DNA from: Burkholderiales bacterium
GTDB taxonomy: Bacteria > Pseudomonadota > Gammaproteobacteria > Burkholderiales > Ga0077523
DNA length: 64,000 bases
Assembly (NCBI GenBank): GCA_022843925.1
Contig: JALHMS010000012.1
Span: 1 to 64,000 of the forward strand
Direction of reading: 5' to 3'
The position numbers were made by a program, and so were the translations under genes. The notes beneath the pieces were generated by a model. That model made no database searches. It saw only the letters and a program-made list of their open reading frames with translations, and was not told the origin of the DNA. Within the stretch, counting starts at the first letter, position 1. Every line of letters starts with the position of its first letter. Shown in pieces: positions 9,970 through 18,386 of this stretch.

Positions 9970-12900
9970 ATGGCTTTGCTCGACGTCTCCCTCTCCGACA
10001 AGTATCTCGTCGACAAGGGGCGCATCTTCCTCACCGGCACCCAGGCGCTCGTGCGTCTGCCTCTCATGCAGCAGCGTCGAGACGCCGCGATGGGGAAGAC
10101 CACCGCCTGCTACATCTCCGGCTACCGGGGTTCGCCCCTCGGCGGTTATGACCAGCAACTGGGCGCCGCCTCGAAATTCCTGAAGCAGCACAACGTCCAT
10201 TTCCAGCCGGGCGTGAACGAGGACCTCGCCGCCACGGCGTGCTGGGGTACGCAGCAGGTCCACCTCGGCGGCGACCAGAAGTTCGATGGCGTGTTCGCGG
10301 TCTGGTACGGCAAGGGGCCCGGCGTCGACCGCACCGGCGACGCCTTCCGGCACGCCAACCTCGCGGGGACCGCACCGCTCGGCGGCGTGATCGCGCTGAT
10401 GGGCGACGACCACACGTGCGAGTCGTCCACCACGGCCCACCAGAGCGAGTTCGCGATGGTGGACGCGATGATCCCGATCCTGAATCCCGCCGGCGTGCAG
10501 GAGCTGCTCGACTACGGGATCATCGGCTGGGCGCTGTCGCGCTATTCCGGCTGCTGGGTCGGCCTGAAGTCGATGAAGGACACCATCGACGCCACGGCGT
10601 CCGTGGACGTCGATCCGGATCGCGTCCAGATCGCGATTCCCACGGACTTCGTGATCCCGGCCGAGGGCGTGCACATCCGCTTCCCCGATCCGGCGCTCGA
10701 TCAGGAAGCGCGGTTGCACAACATCAAGCTCGACGCCGTGCGCGCGTTCTCGCGCGCCAACAAGCTGAACCGCGTGGTGATCGATTCGCCCGCCGCGAAG
10801 TTCGGCATCGCGACCTGCGGCAAGTCGTACATGGACGTGCGCCAGGCGCTGCAGTATCTCGGCATCGACGAGACCGAGGCGAAGCGCCTGGGCCTGCGCG
10901 TCTTCAAGGCGGGCATGACGTGGCCCATGGAGACCGCGAGCATCCGCGAGTTCGGTCAGGGGCTCGCGAAGATCCTCGTGGTCGAGGAGAAGCGCGCGCT
11001 GATGGAGCCGCAGATCAAGGAAGCGCTGTACGGCATGCCCGGCGCACCGATGGTCGTCGGCAAGCAGGACGAAAAAGGCCAGCGCCTCCTGCAGAGCAAT
11101 GGCGCGCTCGACCCGAACCACATCGCGATCGCCATCGGTGAGCGCCTGCTCGAGTTCGTGGACGACGCGCAACTCCGTACCCGCCTCGAAGAGCAGATCG
11201 GGCTCGAGTCCCGCGAGTCCGAGAAACCGGCCATGGAGCGCACCCCTTACTTCTGCTCCGGCTGCCCCCACAGCACCGGCACCCGCGTACCCGAAGGCAG
11301 CCGCGCGATGGCCGGCATCGGCTGTCACTACATGGCGCAGTGGATGGACCGCAACACCGCCGGCTACACGCAGATGGGGGGCGAGGGCGCCAGCTGGATG
11401 GGCATGGCGCCCTTCGTTAAGACGGAGCACATCTTCCAGAACATCGGCGACGGCACGTACTTCCACTCGGGTTCGCTGGCGGTCCGGGCCGCGATGGCCT
11501 CCGGCGCCACGATGACCTACAAGATCCTCTACAACGACGCCGTCGCCATGACCGGCGGCCAGAAGCACGACGGCCAGATCACCGTCCCGCAGATCACCCA
11601 GCAGATGGCGGCCGAGGGCGCGACGCGCATCGCCGTCGTGACCGACGAGCCCGAGAAGTACGGCCCCGCGCCCGGCTTCGCGCCCGGGGTCACGGTGCAT
11701 CACCGCGACGACTACGACGCCGTCCAGCGTCAGTTCCGCGAGGTGAAGGGTGTCTCCGTCATCGTGTACGACCAGACGTGTGCGTCGGAGAAGCGGCGGC
11801 GCCGGAAGCGCGGCGAGTACCCCGATCCGCCCAAGCGCGCCTTCATCAACGACCTCGTGTGCGAGGGCTGCGGGGACTGCGGTGTGAAGTCGAACTGCGT
11901 ATCGGTCACGCCCCTCGAGACGGAGTTCGGCCGCAAGCGCCTCATCGACCAGTCCGCCTGCAACAAGGACTACTCGTGCGTGAAGGGTTTCTGCCCGAGC
12001 TTCGTGACCGTCCATGGCGGCGGCGTGCGCAAGTCGGTCGGCAAGCCGGCCGGGGAGAGCATCGACACGCTGTTCCCCGCGGTGCCCGAGCCGGCGCTGC
12101 CTTCGCTGGAGCGTCCGTACGGCATCCTCGTGACAGGCGTCGGCGGCACGGGCGTCGTGACCATCGGCGCCATCGTCGGCATGGCCGCGCACCTGGAAGG
12201 CAAGGGCTTCGCGGGCCTCGACATGGCGGGTCTCGCGCAGAAGGGCGGCTCGGTCTGGACGCACCTGCAGATCGCCGCCAATCCGGAAGACATCAAGACC
12301 GTGCGCCTCGGCGCGGGCGGCGCGAGCGTCCTCCTCGGCTGCGACCTCGTGGTGTCGGCCAGCCAGAAGACGATGGACATCGTCCGGCAGGGCACCCGCG
12401 TGGTGGTGAACACGCACCAGCAGATGACCGGCGACTTCACCCGCAACGCCAACTTCAAGTTCCCGGGGGCCTCCCTGCAGGACACCATCCGCCGTGGTGT
12501 GGGTGCGGAGAACGCCGAATTCATCGGGGCTTCCAAGCTCGCGACGGCGCTGATGGGGGATTCCATCGCGACCAACATGTTCATGCTGGGCTACGCCTTC
12601 CAGCGCGGCCTGCTGCCGGTGTCGTCCGAGGCCATCGTCAAGGCCATCGAGATGAACGGTGCCGCGGTCAAGATGAACACGGCGGCCTTCCTCTGGGGCC
12701 GTCGCGCCGCGGTGGACTCGAAGGCCGTCGAGCGCCTGGTCGCACCGAAGGTCGAGAAGGCGGCGAGCACCGCCGTCTCCGAGACCCTCGACGAGATGGT
12801 CACCCGCCGGGTCGCTTTCCTCACGGACTACCAGGATGCCGCCTACGCCGCCCGCTACAAGGCGCTGGTCGACACGGTGCGCGAGGCCGAACAGCAGAAG

Positions 12901-13443
12901 GTCAAGGGCTCGACGGCGCTGTCCGAGGCCGTGGCGCGCTACTACTTCAAGCTGATGGCCTACAAGGACGAATACGAGGTCGCGCGGCTGTACTCGAGCC
13001 CGGACTTCCGGGCCAAGCTGGAGGCGCAGTTCGAGGGCAACTACAGCCTGCGATTCCACCTCGCACCGCCCCTGCTCGCCAAGCGGGACCCGGTGACCGG
13101 CGAACTTCGCAAGAAGGAGTACGGGCCCTGGATGCTGAAGGCCTTCGGGGTGCTCGCGAAGCTGCGGTTCCTGCGGGGCGGGGCCTTCGACATCTTCGGG
13201 AAGACGGAAGAGCGGCGCACGGAACGGGCCCTCATCGGCGAGTACGAGACGCTGGTGCGCGATCTCCTGGCGAAGCTCGACCGCAGCAACCTCGGACTCG
13301 CGGTGGAACTCGCCTCGATCCCCGAGGAGATCCGCGGTTATGGCCACGTCAAGGAGCGGCATCTGGTGGCCGCCCGGCAGAAGCAGGCGCGGTTGCTCGA
13401 GGCCTGGCGCAATCCGGGGCAGGATGCCCGGGCCGCTGCCTGA
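9970..13443 (+). CDS. Fused indolepyruvate ferredoxin oxidoreductase (IorA–IorB), 1157 residues
   Basis: Thiamine-diphosphate iron–sulfur enzyme that oxidatively decarboxylates aromatic 2-oxo acids to acyl-CoA, passing electrons to ferredoxin. The N-terminal two-thirds is IorA-like: ISGYRGSPLGG (about 50–60), CPHSTGTR around 435, and a TPP-binding stretch ending in LYNDAVAMTGGQ near 520. A cysteine cluster (CEGCGDCGVKSNC, then CNKDYSCVKGFCPSF) fits Fe–S binding. From about residue 715, GILVTGVGGTGVVTIG opens the IorB-like gamma domain, and the last 200 residues hold a DUF6537-type tail. Fused versions are common in betaproteobacteria and are linked to amino-acid or phenylacetate catabolism. 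The ATG at 9970 follows GAGG; upstream codons look non-coding. Confidence 0.93.
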   Translation: MALLDVSLSDKYLVDKGRIFLTGTQALVRLPLMQQRRDAAMGKTTACYISGYRGSPLGGYDQQLGAASKFLKQHNVHFQPGVNEDLAATACWGTQQVHLGGDQKFDGVFAVWYGKGPGVDRTGDAFRHANLAGTAPLGGVIALMGDDHTCESSTTAHQSEFAMVDAMIPILNPAGVQELLDYGIIGWALSRYSGCWVGLKSMKDTIDATASVDVDPDRVQIAIPTDFVIPAEGVHIRFPDPALDQEARLHNIKLDAVRAFSRANKLNRVVIDSPAAKFGIATCGKSYMDVRQALQYLGIDETEAKRLGLRVFKAGMTWPMETASIREFGQGLAKILVVEEKRALMEPQIKEALYGMPGAPMVVGKQDEKGQRLLQSNGALDPNHIAIAIGERLLEFVDDAQLRTRLEEQIGLESRESEKPAMERTPYFCSGCPHSTGTRVPEGSRAMAGIGCHYMAQWMDRNTAGYTQMGGEGASWMGMAPFVKTEHIFQNIGDGTYFHSGSLAVRAAMASGATMTYKILYNDAVAMTGGQKHDGQITVPQITQQMAAEGATRIAVVTDEPEKYGPAPGFAPGVTVHHRDDYDAVQRQFREVKGVSVIVYDQTCASEKRRRRKRGEYPDPPKRAFINDLVCEGCGDCGVKSNCVSVTPLETEFGRKRLIDQSACNKDYSCVKGFCPSFVTVHGGGVRKSVGKPAGESIDTLFPAVPEPALPSLERPYGILVTGVGGTGVVTIGAIVGMAAHLEGKGFAGLDMAGLAQKGGSVWTHLQIAANPEDIKTVRLGAGGASVLLGCDLVVSASQKTMDIVRQGTRVVVNTHQQMTGDFTRNANFKFPGASLQDTIRRGVGAENAEFIGASKLATALMGDSIATNMFMLGYAFQRGLLPVSSEAIVKAIEMNGAAVKMNTAAFLWGRRAAVDSKAVERLVAPKVEKAASTAVSETLDEMVTRRVAFLTDYQDAAYAARYKALVDTVREAEQQKVKGSTALSEAVARYYFKLMAYKDEYEVARLYSSPDFRAKLEAQFEGNYSLRFHLAPPLLAKRDPVTGELRKKEYGPWMLKAFGVLAKLRFLRGGAFDIFGKTEERRTERALIGEYETLVRDLLAKLDRSNLGLAVELASIPEEIRGYGHVKERHLVAARQKQARLLEAWRNPGQDARAAA

Positions 13444-13503
13444 ACGGTCGAGGGCGAGGCGCGCTTCGTTGCGCCGCCGCCCTCATTTGATGGCATCATG
13501 AAA

Positions 13504-13542
13504 AGGCGGGTCATCGACAGGGATGGTGACCTGCCTTTTTTT
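13504..13542 (+). terminator. Rho-independent terminator after the IorAB gene
   Basis: AGGCGGGTCA (13504–13513) pairs with TGACCTGCCT (13527–13536), with one G·U pair, around a 13-nt loop. A run of seven T residues follows. It lies 60 bases after the stop of the large oxidoreductase gene. Confidence 0.88.
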
Positions 13543-13652
13543 GCGTCTGCGGTCGTACGGGGCCCCGGTCAGAGGATGGCGGTCCCCCCGAACATTCCGC
13601 GGCGGCCATCCTCCCGGGATCCGCCGTCCCCTCCCAAGAACGAGAATCGCCC

Positions 13653-14681
13653 GTGTTGAAACGCTATCGAGAGCCCCCGGAAAAAAGCGCCGAGCTCCTG
13701 AGACTCGCGCTAGGCCTGATGTCGAAGCAGGAGGCCGGTGTCCATCCCATTTCCTACGCCGTCTGGTACGAATACGTCGGGGGCTTCAGTGCCGCCCTGC
13801 GTGCGGAGGTCGACAACCTCACCAAGGACGGCAGGAAGCTCGACGACGAAACCACCCGTCGGCTCTATGCGACCTACATCGCCGACCTCGACGAAGGCAC
13901 CGTTGCGCGTCTCGGTGACAACCTCAAGCGCGTGGTTCACGAGGTGTCGGAATCCACGACGCGCGCCGGCAACGAGGCGGGTGTCTATGGGGAAAAGCTG
14001 TCCGTTCTCGGCACCCGGCTCGAGAAGGAGTCCGCGGCCGGCGAACTGCCGGAACTGGTCCGCGAGGCCCTGCAGGACACCGTCCAGATGCGCAGCGCGA
14101 TGTCCGGCGTCCACGAGCGTCTCAGCTCGAGCCGGCAGGAGATCGACGAACTCCGGGCGGAGCTCTCCCGGGTACGCGAGGAGGCGATGGTCGATGCCCT
14201 CACCGGGCTGCTCAACCGCCGCGCCTTCGACGACCGCATCGGCGCGCTCGTCTCGGCGTCCGCCGGCAAGGCCGAGACCTTCAGCGTCGTCATCGCGGAC
14301 ATCGACCACTTCAAGAAGATCAACGATGGCTACGGGCACCTCTTCGGCGATCGCGTGATCCGGGCCGTGGGCGAGGCGCTGAAGGCCGGCGTCAAGGGGC
14401 GCGATGCCGTGGCGCGGTACGGCGGCGAGGAGTTCGCGATCCTGCTGCCGGCGACGGCCCTGAAAGGTGCCTGGGCCGTGGCCGAGGGCGTGCGGCGGAT
14501 GGTGGCGGCGAGCCGCATCCGGCGACTCAACAACGACGAGGTGGTGGGGAACATCACGCTGTCGGCCGGGGTGGCCATGCACAAGGCCGGGGAACCGGTG
14601 TCGGCACTGCTGGAGCGCGCCGACGCTGCGCTCTACCGGGCGAAGGGCGGCGGCCGCAACCGGGTCGAGACCGCAGAATAG
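13653..14681 (+). CDS. GGDEF domain protein (diguanylate cyclase)
   Basis: Predicted cytoplasmic diguanylate cyclase, 342 residues. The N-terminal half (about 1–165) is helical with a probable coiled coil (HERLSSSRQEIDELRAELSRVREEA), of the type often found before GGDEF in this class of regulators. The GGDEF domain (about 170–342) has DALTGLLNRRAF, ADIDHFKKINDGYGHLFGD and the active motif YGGEEF. The residues at the inhibitory site read KGRD rather than RxxD, so product inhibition may be weak. The start codon is GTG at 13653. A receiver–LuxR–cNMP regulator follows in the same direction. Confidence 0.93.
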   Translation: MLKRYREPPEKSAELLRLALGLMSKQEAGVHPISYAVWYEYVGGFSAALRAEVDNLTKDGRKLDDETTRRLYATYIADLDEGTVARLGDNLKRVVHEVSESTTRAGNEAGVYGEKLSVLGTRLEKESAAGELPELVREALQDTVQMRSAMSGVHERLSSSRQEIDELRAELSRVREEAMVDALTGLLNRRAFDDRIGALVSASAGKAETFSVVIADIDHFKKINDGYGHLFGDRVIRAVGEALKAGVKGRDAVARYGGEEFAILLPATALKGAWAVAEGVRRMVAASRIRRLNNDEVVGNITLSAGVAMHKAGEPVSALLERADAALYRAKGGGRNRVETAE

Positions 14682-14809
14682 CCATCCGGTCGGCTGTCGG
14701 GCTCGCACGTCGCCTGGACGCGCGTGGCCTGGAGCCGGAAGGCCGGACGCCACGCCTGCAGCGTGGCGAAATCCGCAGGCCCGGCGATGGCCTGCAAGCG
14801 AGGGAAGCG

Positions 14810-15817
14810 ATGGCGGGCAAGGCACTGGTCCTGTTCGCGCGCTCGTCGTTCTCCGAAGGCTTGGTGGAGCGGCTGAGGGCGCTCGATGGTCGGCTGGACG
14901 TGGTCTGGCAGGACGATCCGTCGACGGTGATGCCTGCGACGGCGCGCGGTGTGCGCATCGTCCTCCTGGATGCCGACCGGGAACGACTCGATGTCGTCGC
15001 CGCCGTGAAGCGGCTCGCCCACGCATGCCCCGAGGCCCCCATCGTCGTGTTCGGCACGGCGGATCCTGCAGTGGTGGAGCGAGGATTCCGCGGTGCCGGC
15101 GCCCGGGCCTACGTCCCCAAGAACTACAACGATCCAACCACCGTTGCGGCACTCCGGTTGGCACTGGACGGCGCCTCGCCCGCGATGGGCATGCCGGTGT
15201 CCGACGCCGGTGGCAGCGAAGGCAGCATCCCGTCTCTCAAGGACCTCGGCCTGAGCGACGCCGAGTCCGCCGTGCTGGCGCTCGCTGCGCGCGGCAAGAC
15301 CAATCTGGAGATCGCCCGGTCCCTCGGCAAGCAGGAGGGCACCGTCCGCATCCAGATGAGCGCGATCCTTCGCAAACTGAATGTGCGCAACCGCAGCGAA
15401 GCCATCATCGTCGCGATGCGGGTCATCAAGGTGGTGCAGACCCAGATCGACCAGGCGGAGCATCGCGATCTCGATCTCGGATGGCTGCTTCCGCACATGG
15501 AGTTCCAGAGGTTCGAGGCCGGCCATTGCGTGTTCCGCAAGGGCGACATCTCCGACGCGCTCTACCTCATCCAGCGCGGGCGCATTCATCTGCCGGAGAT
15601 CGACGTGGAGTTGAAGGACCACGACATGTTCGGCGAGATCGGCATCTTCGCCCCGGATCATCGCCGTACCTGCAGCGCGGTGTGCGTCACCGACGTCGAC
15701 GCCTTCCGGCTCACCGAGGAGAAGGTGAAGCAGGCCTACTTCCTCAACCCCGGCTTCGCTCTCTTCGTGCTCCAGGCGATCACGCGCCGACTGCTGTCCC
15801 ACGGCCGGCAGGCCTGA
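14810..15817 (+). CDS. Three-domain regulator: receiver-like, LuxR helix-turn-helix and cyclic-nucleotide-binding
   Basis: A 335-residue protein with an uncommon domain order. Residues 1–115 fold like a receiver: a possible phospho-Asp in VLLDADRE and the conserved Lys in YVPKNY are present, but the N-terminal acidic pair is replaced (ALVLFARSSF), so phosphorylation is doubtful. Residues about 145–205 form a GerE/LuxR helix-turn-helix (LGLSDAESAVLALAARGKTN, then QMSAILRKLNVRNRSEAI). Residues about 225–330 form a cNMP-type beta-barrel (FRKGDISDALYLIQRGRI, HDMFGEIGIFAPDHRRTCSA). It may read a cyclic nucleotide, possibly linked to the GGDEF gene just upstream. The ligand and targets are inferred only. 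Confidence 0.85.
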   Translation: MAGKALVLFARSSFSEGLVERLRALDGRLDVVWQDDPSTVMPATARGVRIVLLDADRERLDVVAAVKRLAHACPEAPIVVFGTADPAVVERGFRGAGARAYVPKNYNDPTTVAALRLALDGASPAMGMPVSDAGGSEGSIPSLKDLGLSDAESAVLALAARGKTNLEIARSLGKQEGTVRIQMSAILRKLNVRNRSEAIIVAMRVIKVVQTQIDQAEHRDLDLGWLLPHMEFQRFEAGHCVFRKGDISDALYLIQRGRIHLPEIDVELKDHDMFGEIGIFAPDHRRTCSAVCVTDVDAFRLTEEKVKQAYFLNPGFALFVLQAITRRLLSHGRQA

Positions 15818-16194
15818 CGGCCGGGCGGCCGGGCGGCCACCCGCCGTCGGGGCAGTGGTGTCGCGAAGCTGTCCCTGCCCGCGGACGCCCCGGCGCAGAG
15901 CGCCTCCGATGGTGGGCGGCGGCGCATCCGGGCGCCCGACACGGGTCACCGGCCACCGCATCTCGACTGCCTACGCATCCCGGCATATTCGCCGCGGCGC
16001 TTGCCGACGGCATCATCTTTCCATGGATCGCGGGAGCAAACCGCACCTGCGAACCTCGTGCTCCAAGCGTCTCTCTTCCCTCTTCGGCACCCATCGGGTG
16101 CCATTTTTTTGCGCGTCCGCCGGGGCGACGGGACGGCGCCGTCGGGGACCGCGACGAGCGCCGCGGGGACGGGCAGGGCGGTCTCCCGGCGGCA
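15818..16194. other. Non-coding gap between convergent genes
   Basis: This 377-base gap separates the receiver–LuxR–cNMP gene from the minus-strand secreted protein. Apart from the terminator at 16086–16110 I see no open frame with coding character, repeat or RNA motif in it. Confidence 0.6.
16086..16110 (+). terminator. Rho-independent terminator
   Basis: GGCACCC (16086–16092) pairs with GGGTGCC (16096–16102) around ATC, followed by A and seven T. It is the only strong terminator after the LuxR–cNMP gene, 270 bases past its stop. Confidence 0.88.
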
Positions 16195-16926
16195 TCACTC
16201 GCACAGACCCATTCCGAAGAGCAGGTTGCCGTACTTGACCTCGGTGATGCGTCCGCCGCTCACGTGGTGGACGTACGCCACGTCCGCTTCGCCGGTGCTC
16301 CACTGCACGCGGATCGGCGCGCCGGGGCTGGCAGCGGTGACCTCGTAGGTTCCCCCCGGACCCTCTCCGTTGCCATAGACCGACGCCGACCCGACCTCGT
16401 AGCCGGCGCTGTCGCGCGACGTCACGCTCGTGCTCGATTCCGATCCGGTGGTGAAACGGCCGCGCCCGTCGAAGAACGCCCGTTGCGTCGTCGACCGGCT
16501 GTTCCCGCCGGAGGATGAGCCCGACCACGAGCAGAGCTGCCCCTGCAGCAGGTGGTTCCACTGGCCAACCCGGCCGTTGCCGCCGCCTGCGCCCGGTGCG
16601 CCGGCGGACCGGCCGGCGCCGCCGCTCTTCCGGCATTGGATGATCTCGCCCTCGGGGGTGCGGATGTCCATGCGATCGTCCTGCATCGCGAAGAGGTAGT
16701 CGACCGGATAGCCGTCCTGCACCACCTGGATCGCGTTGCCGCTGACGCGATACGGCATGGCCGCACCGCCGTACGTCAGCGTCTGCGCGCTCTGGAAGTC
16801 GAGCACCGCCGGCCCCAGCGAAGACTGGCAGTCCCATCGATCCGACGGCCGGTTCTGCTGGGCCTGGGCGTGAGAAGCGATGACCACGGAGAACAGCAGG
16901 GTCGTGAGCAGTGGATGCAGGCGCAT
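16195..16926 (-). CDS. Secreted protein of unknown function
   Basis: A 243-residue product with a clear Sec signal peptide (MRLHPLLTTLLFSVVIASH, cleavage after AQA). The mature part is rich in Gly and Ser with four cysteines that could form two disulfides (WDCQSS, IIQCRK, QLCSW, GLCE at the very end). A glycine-rich linker (GAGRSAGAPGAGGGNG) splits two beta-rich halves. I recognise no family. The ATG at 16926 has a GGAGG ribosome site; codons further upstream are not needed. It stands alone between a convergent regulator and a divergent helical-protein gene. Confidence 0.75.
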   Translation of the reverse strand: MRLHPLLTTLLFSVVIASHAQAQQNRPSDRWDCQSSLGPAVLDFQSAQTLTYGGAAMPYRVSGNAIQVVQDGYPVDYLFAMQDDRMDIRTPEGEIIQCRKSGGAGRSAGAPGAGGGNGRVGQWNHLLQGQLCSWSGSSSGGNSRSTTQRAFFDGRGRFTTGSESSTSVTSRDSAGYEVGSASVYGNGEGPGGTYEVTAASPGAPIRVQWSTGEADVAYVHHVSGGRITEVKYGNLLFGMGLCE

Positions 16927-17173
16927 GGTGGATCCTCCCCGGGAGGTGCGTCGATTCGGCCGGGACATCCCGGTTGCCGGTCCCTGAGGCGAATCGCGTA
17001 CCAGTCGCGGCCGGACCGGCGCGCTGCCGCGCGTTCCGGGGTGATTGACTCAGGTCAATTCGACCGGAGCATCGAAGGTCGACAATGGGCTTGCCGCGAC
17101 GGAAGAGGGTCGACGGCGGCAGCGGACGACGGATCAGCGACCCACGATATCGGTCGGCACAGGAGGATGCACC

Positions 17174-17809
17174 ATGGCAGATGAGAAGCTCGAAGCGGCC
17201 GCCGCGGAGGCGATGCGCGATGGCGGCGATATCCGCGGACGCGTTCGCGACCTCACCCTGGCCGCCCTGCGCGACCACAAGTTCGATCTCGCGGCGATGC
17301 AGTCCGTGATGCGCGACGTCGGGTCGGGCATCAAGCTGGGCGCGGAGGCGCAGGGGACCGGGATGAAGGACGCCGTCGCCGCGGCCTTCAGCGGCCTCGA
17401 CGAGGCCTTCGGGAAGTCCGCCCAGAACGCGAAGCTCGCCCTCGACGAAATGGCGGCACGCGGTCGCGACGCGGTCGGTGGCGACTGGCAGGCGGCGCTG
17501 GACACGCTCCGCAAGCTGGAAGGCGAGTTCGTCGGCACGGTGTCCGCCCTGGCCGAGAAATCCGGCGGTCTCCTGAAGCAGCAGTTGCAGGACATCGCGA
17601 CGCACGCGACGCGTACCGGCACCGACACGGGAGCCGCCGTCTCCGAAGTGGCCTCGACGTTCGCGAAGCGCATGTCGGACGCTTCCGCCGAGGCAGCCGC
17701 TGCAGGGCTCGACACCGCCCGCACGCTGACCGACCGGATGGCCGAGGTCACGAGCGGCTTTCTCGCCGGCGTCTCCGAAGCGGTCCGGCCCCGCGACCGC
17801 AAGCCCTGA
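17174..17809 (+). CDS. Amphipathic helical protein, DUF6781/phasin-like
   Basis: A 211-residue, Ala-rich, entirely helical protein without signal peptide or membrane span. Heptad-like repeats of Ala with charged residues run throughout (AAFSGLDEAFGKSAQNAKLALDE is typical), resembling DUF6781 and phasin or apolipoprotein-like proteins. The ATG at 17174 is preceded by AGGAGGA. The next gene, 58 bases on, is a small eRF1-like protein, and the two may be a stress-type pair. The function is not established; binding to a lipid or granule surface is a guess from composition. Confidence 0.72.
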   Translation: MADEKLEAAAAEAMRDGGDIRGRVRDLTLAALRDHKFDLAAMQSVMRDVGSGIKLGAEAQGTGMKDAVAAAFSGLDEAFGKSAQNAKLALDEMAARGRDAVGGDWQAALDTLRKLEGEFVGTVSALAEKSGGLLKQQLQDIATHATRTGTDTGAAVSEVASTFAKRMSDASAEAAAAGLDTARTLTDRMAEVTSGFLAGVSEAVRPRDRKP

Positions 17810-17867
17810 CCCCGCGGTCGGCATCGCCACGGCAGCCACGAATTCTTCACCGCCACAGGAACACAAC

Positions 17868-18272
17868 ATGTCCCGTTACCATGCAGTCGTCTGGCTCGAC
17901 CACACGGAAGCCCATGTCATGCACATCTCGCGTGACGAGGTCGAGAAGTTCACCGCCCACGCGTCCGACAAGCACCCGCACCTGCACCACAAGCGCGGCT
18001 CCACCGGTGCCGGGCATCGCGGCGAGGACGCCGCGTACTTCGGCGAGATCGTCAAGCTGCTCGACGGCGCCCACGAGATCCTCCTGGTGGGGCCGGGCAG
18101 CGCCAAGCTCGAACTCGTGAAGTACGTCCACAAGCACCACGCGCCGATGGCGGATCGAATCCTCGGCGTCGAGACCGCCGACCATCCCACCGATGCTCAG
18201 GTCGTCGCCCACGCGAAGCAGTACTTCATCGCGAAGGACAACATGCTGGGCAAGGCGAGCGGTCTGCGCTGA
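17868..18272 (+). CDS. Small eRF1-domain-like 'translational machinery' protein
   Basis: A 134-residue, His-rich soluble protein (HPHLHHKRG near residue 37, HKHHAPM near 85). The pattern VVWLDHTEAHVMHI, then AAYFGEIVKLLDGAHEILLVGPGSAKLELVKYV, matches small bacterial proteins annotated as translational machinery components, which resemble domain 3 of eRF1/pelota. No biochemical role is established for the bacterial forms as far as I know. It follows the helical DUF6781-like gene and precedes the UbiB-like kinase. Confidence 0.75.
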   Translation: MSRYHAVVWLDHTEAHVMHISRDEVEKFTAHASDKHPHLHHKRGSTGAGHRGEDAAYFGEIVKLLDGAHEILLVGPGSAKLELVKYVHKHHAPMADRILGVETADHPTDAQVVAHAKQYFIAKDNMLGKASGLR

Positions 18273-18386
18273 TCCGAACCGGCGTCCGGGCCCGGCGCGG
18301 ATGGGCCGTCCGCGGCGGCGCCTGCGTCCCGGTCGGGCGTCCGATTCGGTACAGTCGGGCCTCCCGCCCCGGACCCCACCGACCGC

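Noticed and set aside
9943-13362. Long open frame (1139 codons) on the - strand
   Set aside because: It is antisense to the IorAB gene and its translation is rich in His, Arg and Ala without any domain pattern.
13793-13920. Possible tRNA or rRNA genes anywhere in the window
   Set aside because: No cloverleaf-like sequence with a CCA-type end or conserved T-loop, and no rRNA stretch, was recognised on either strand.
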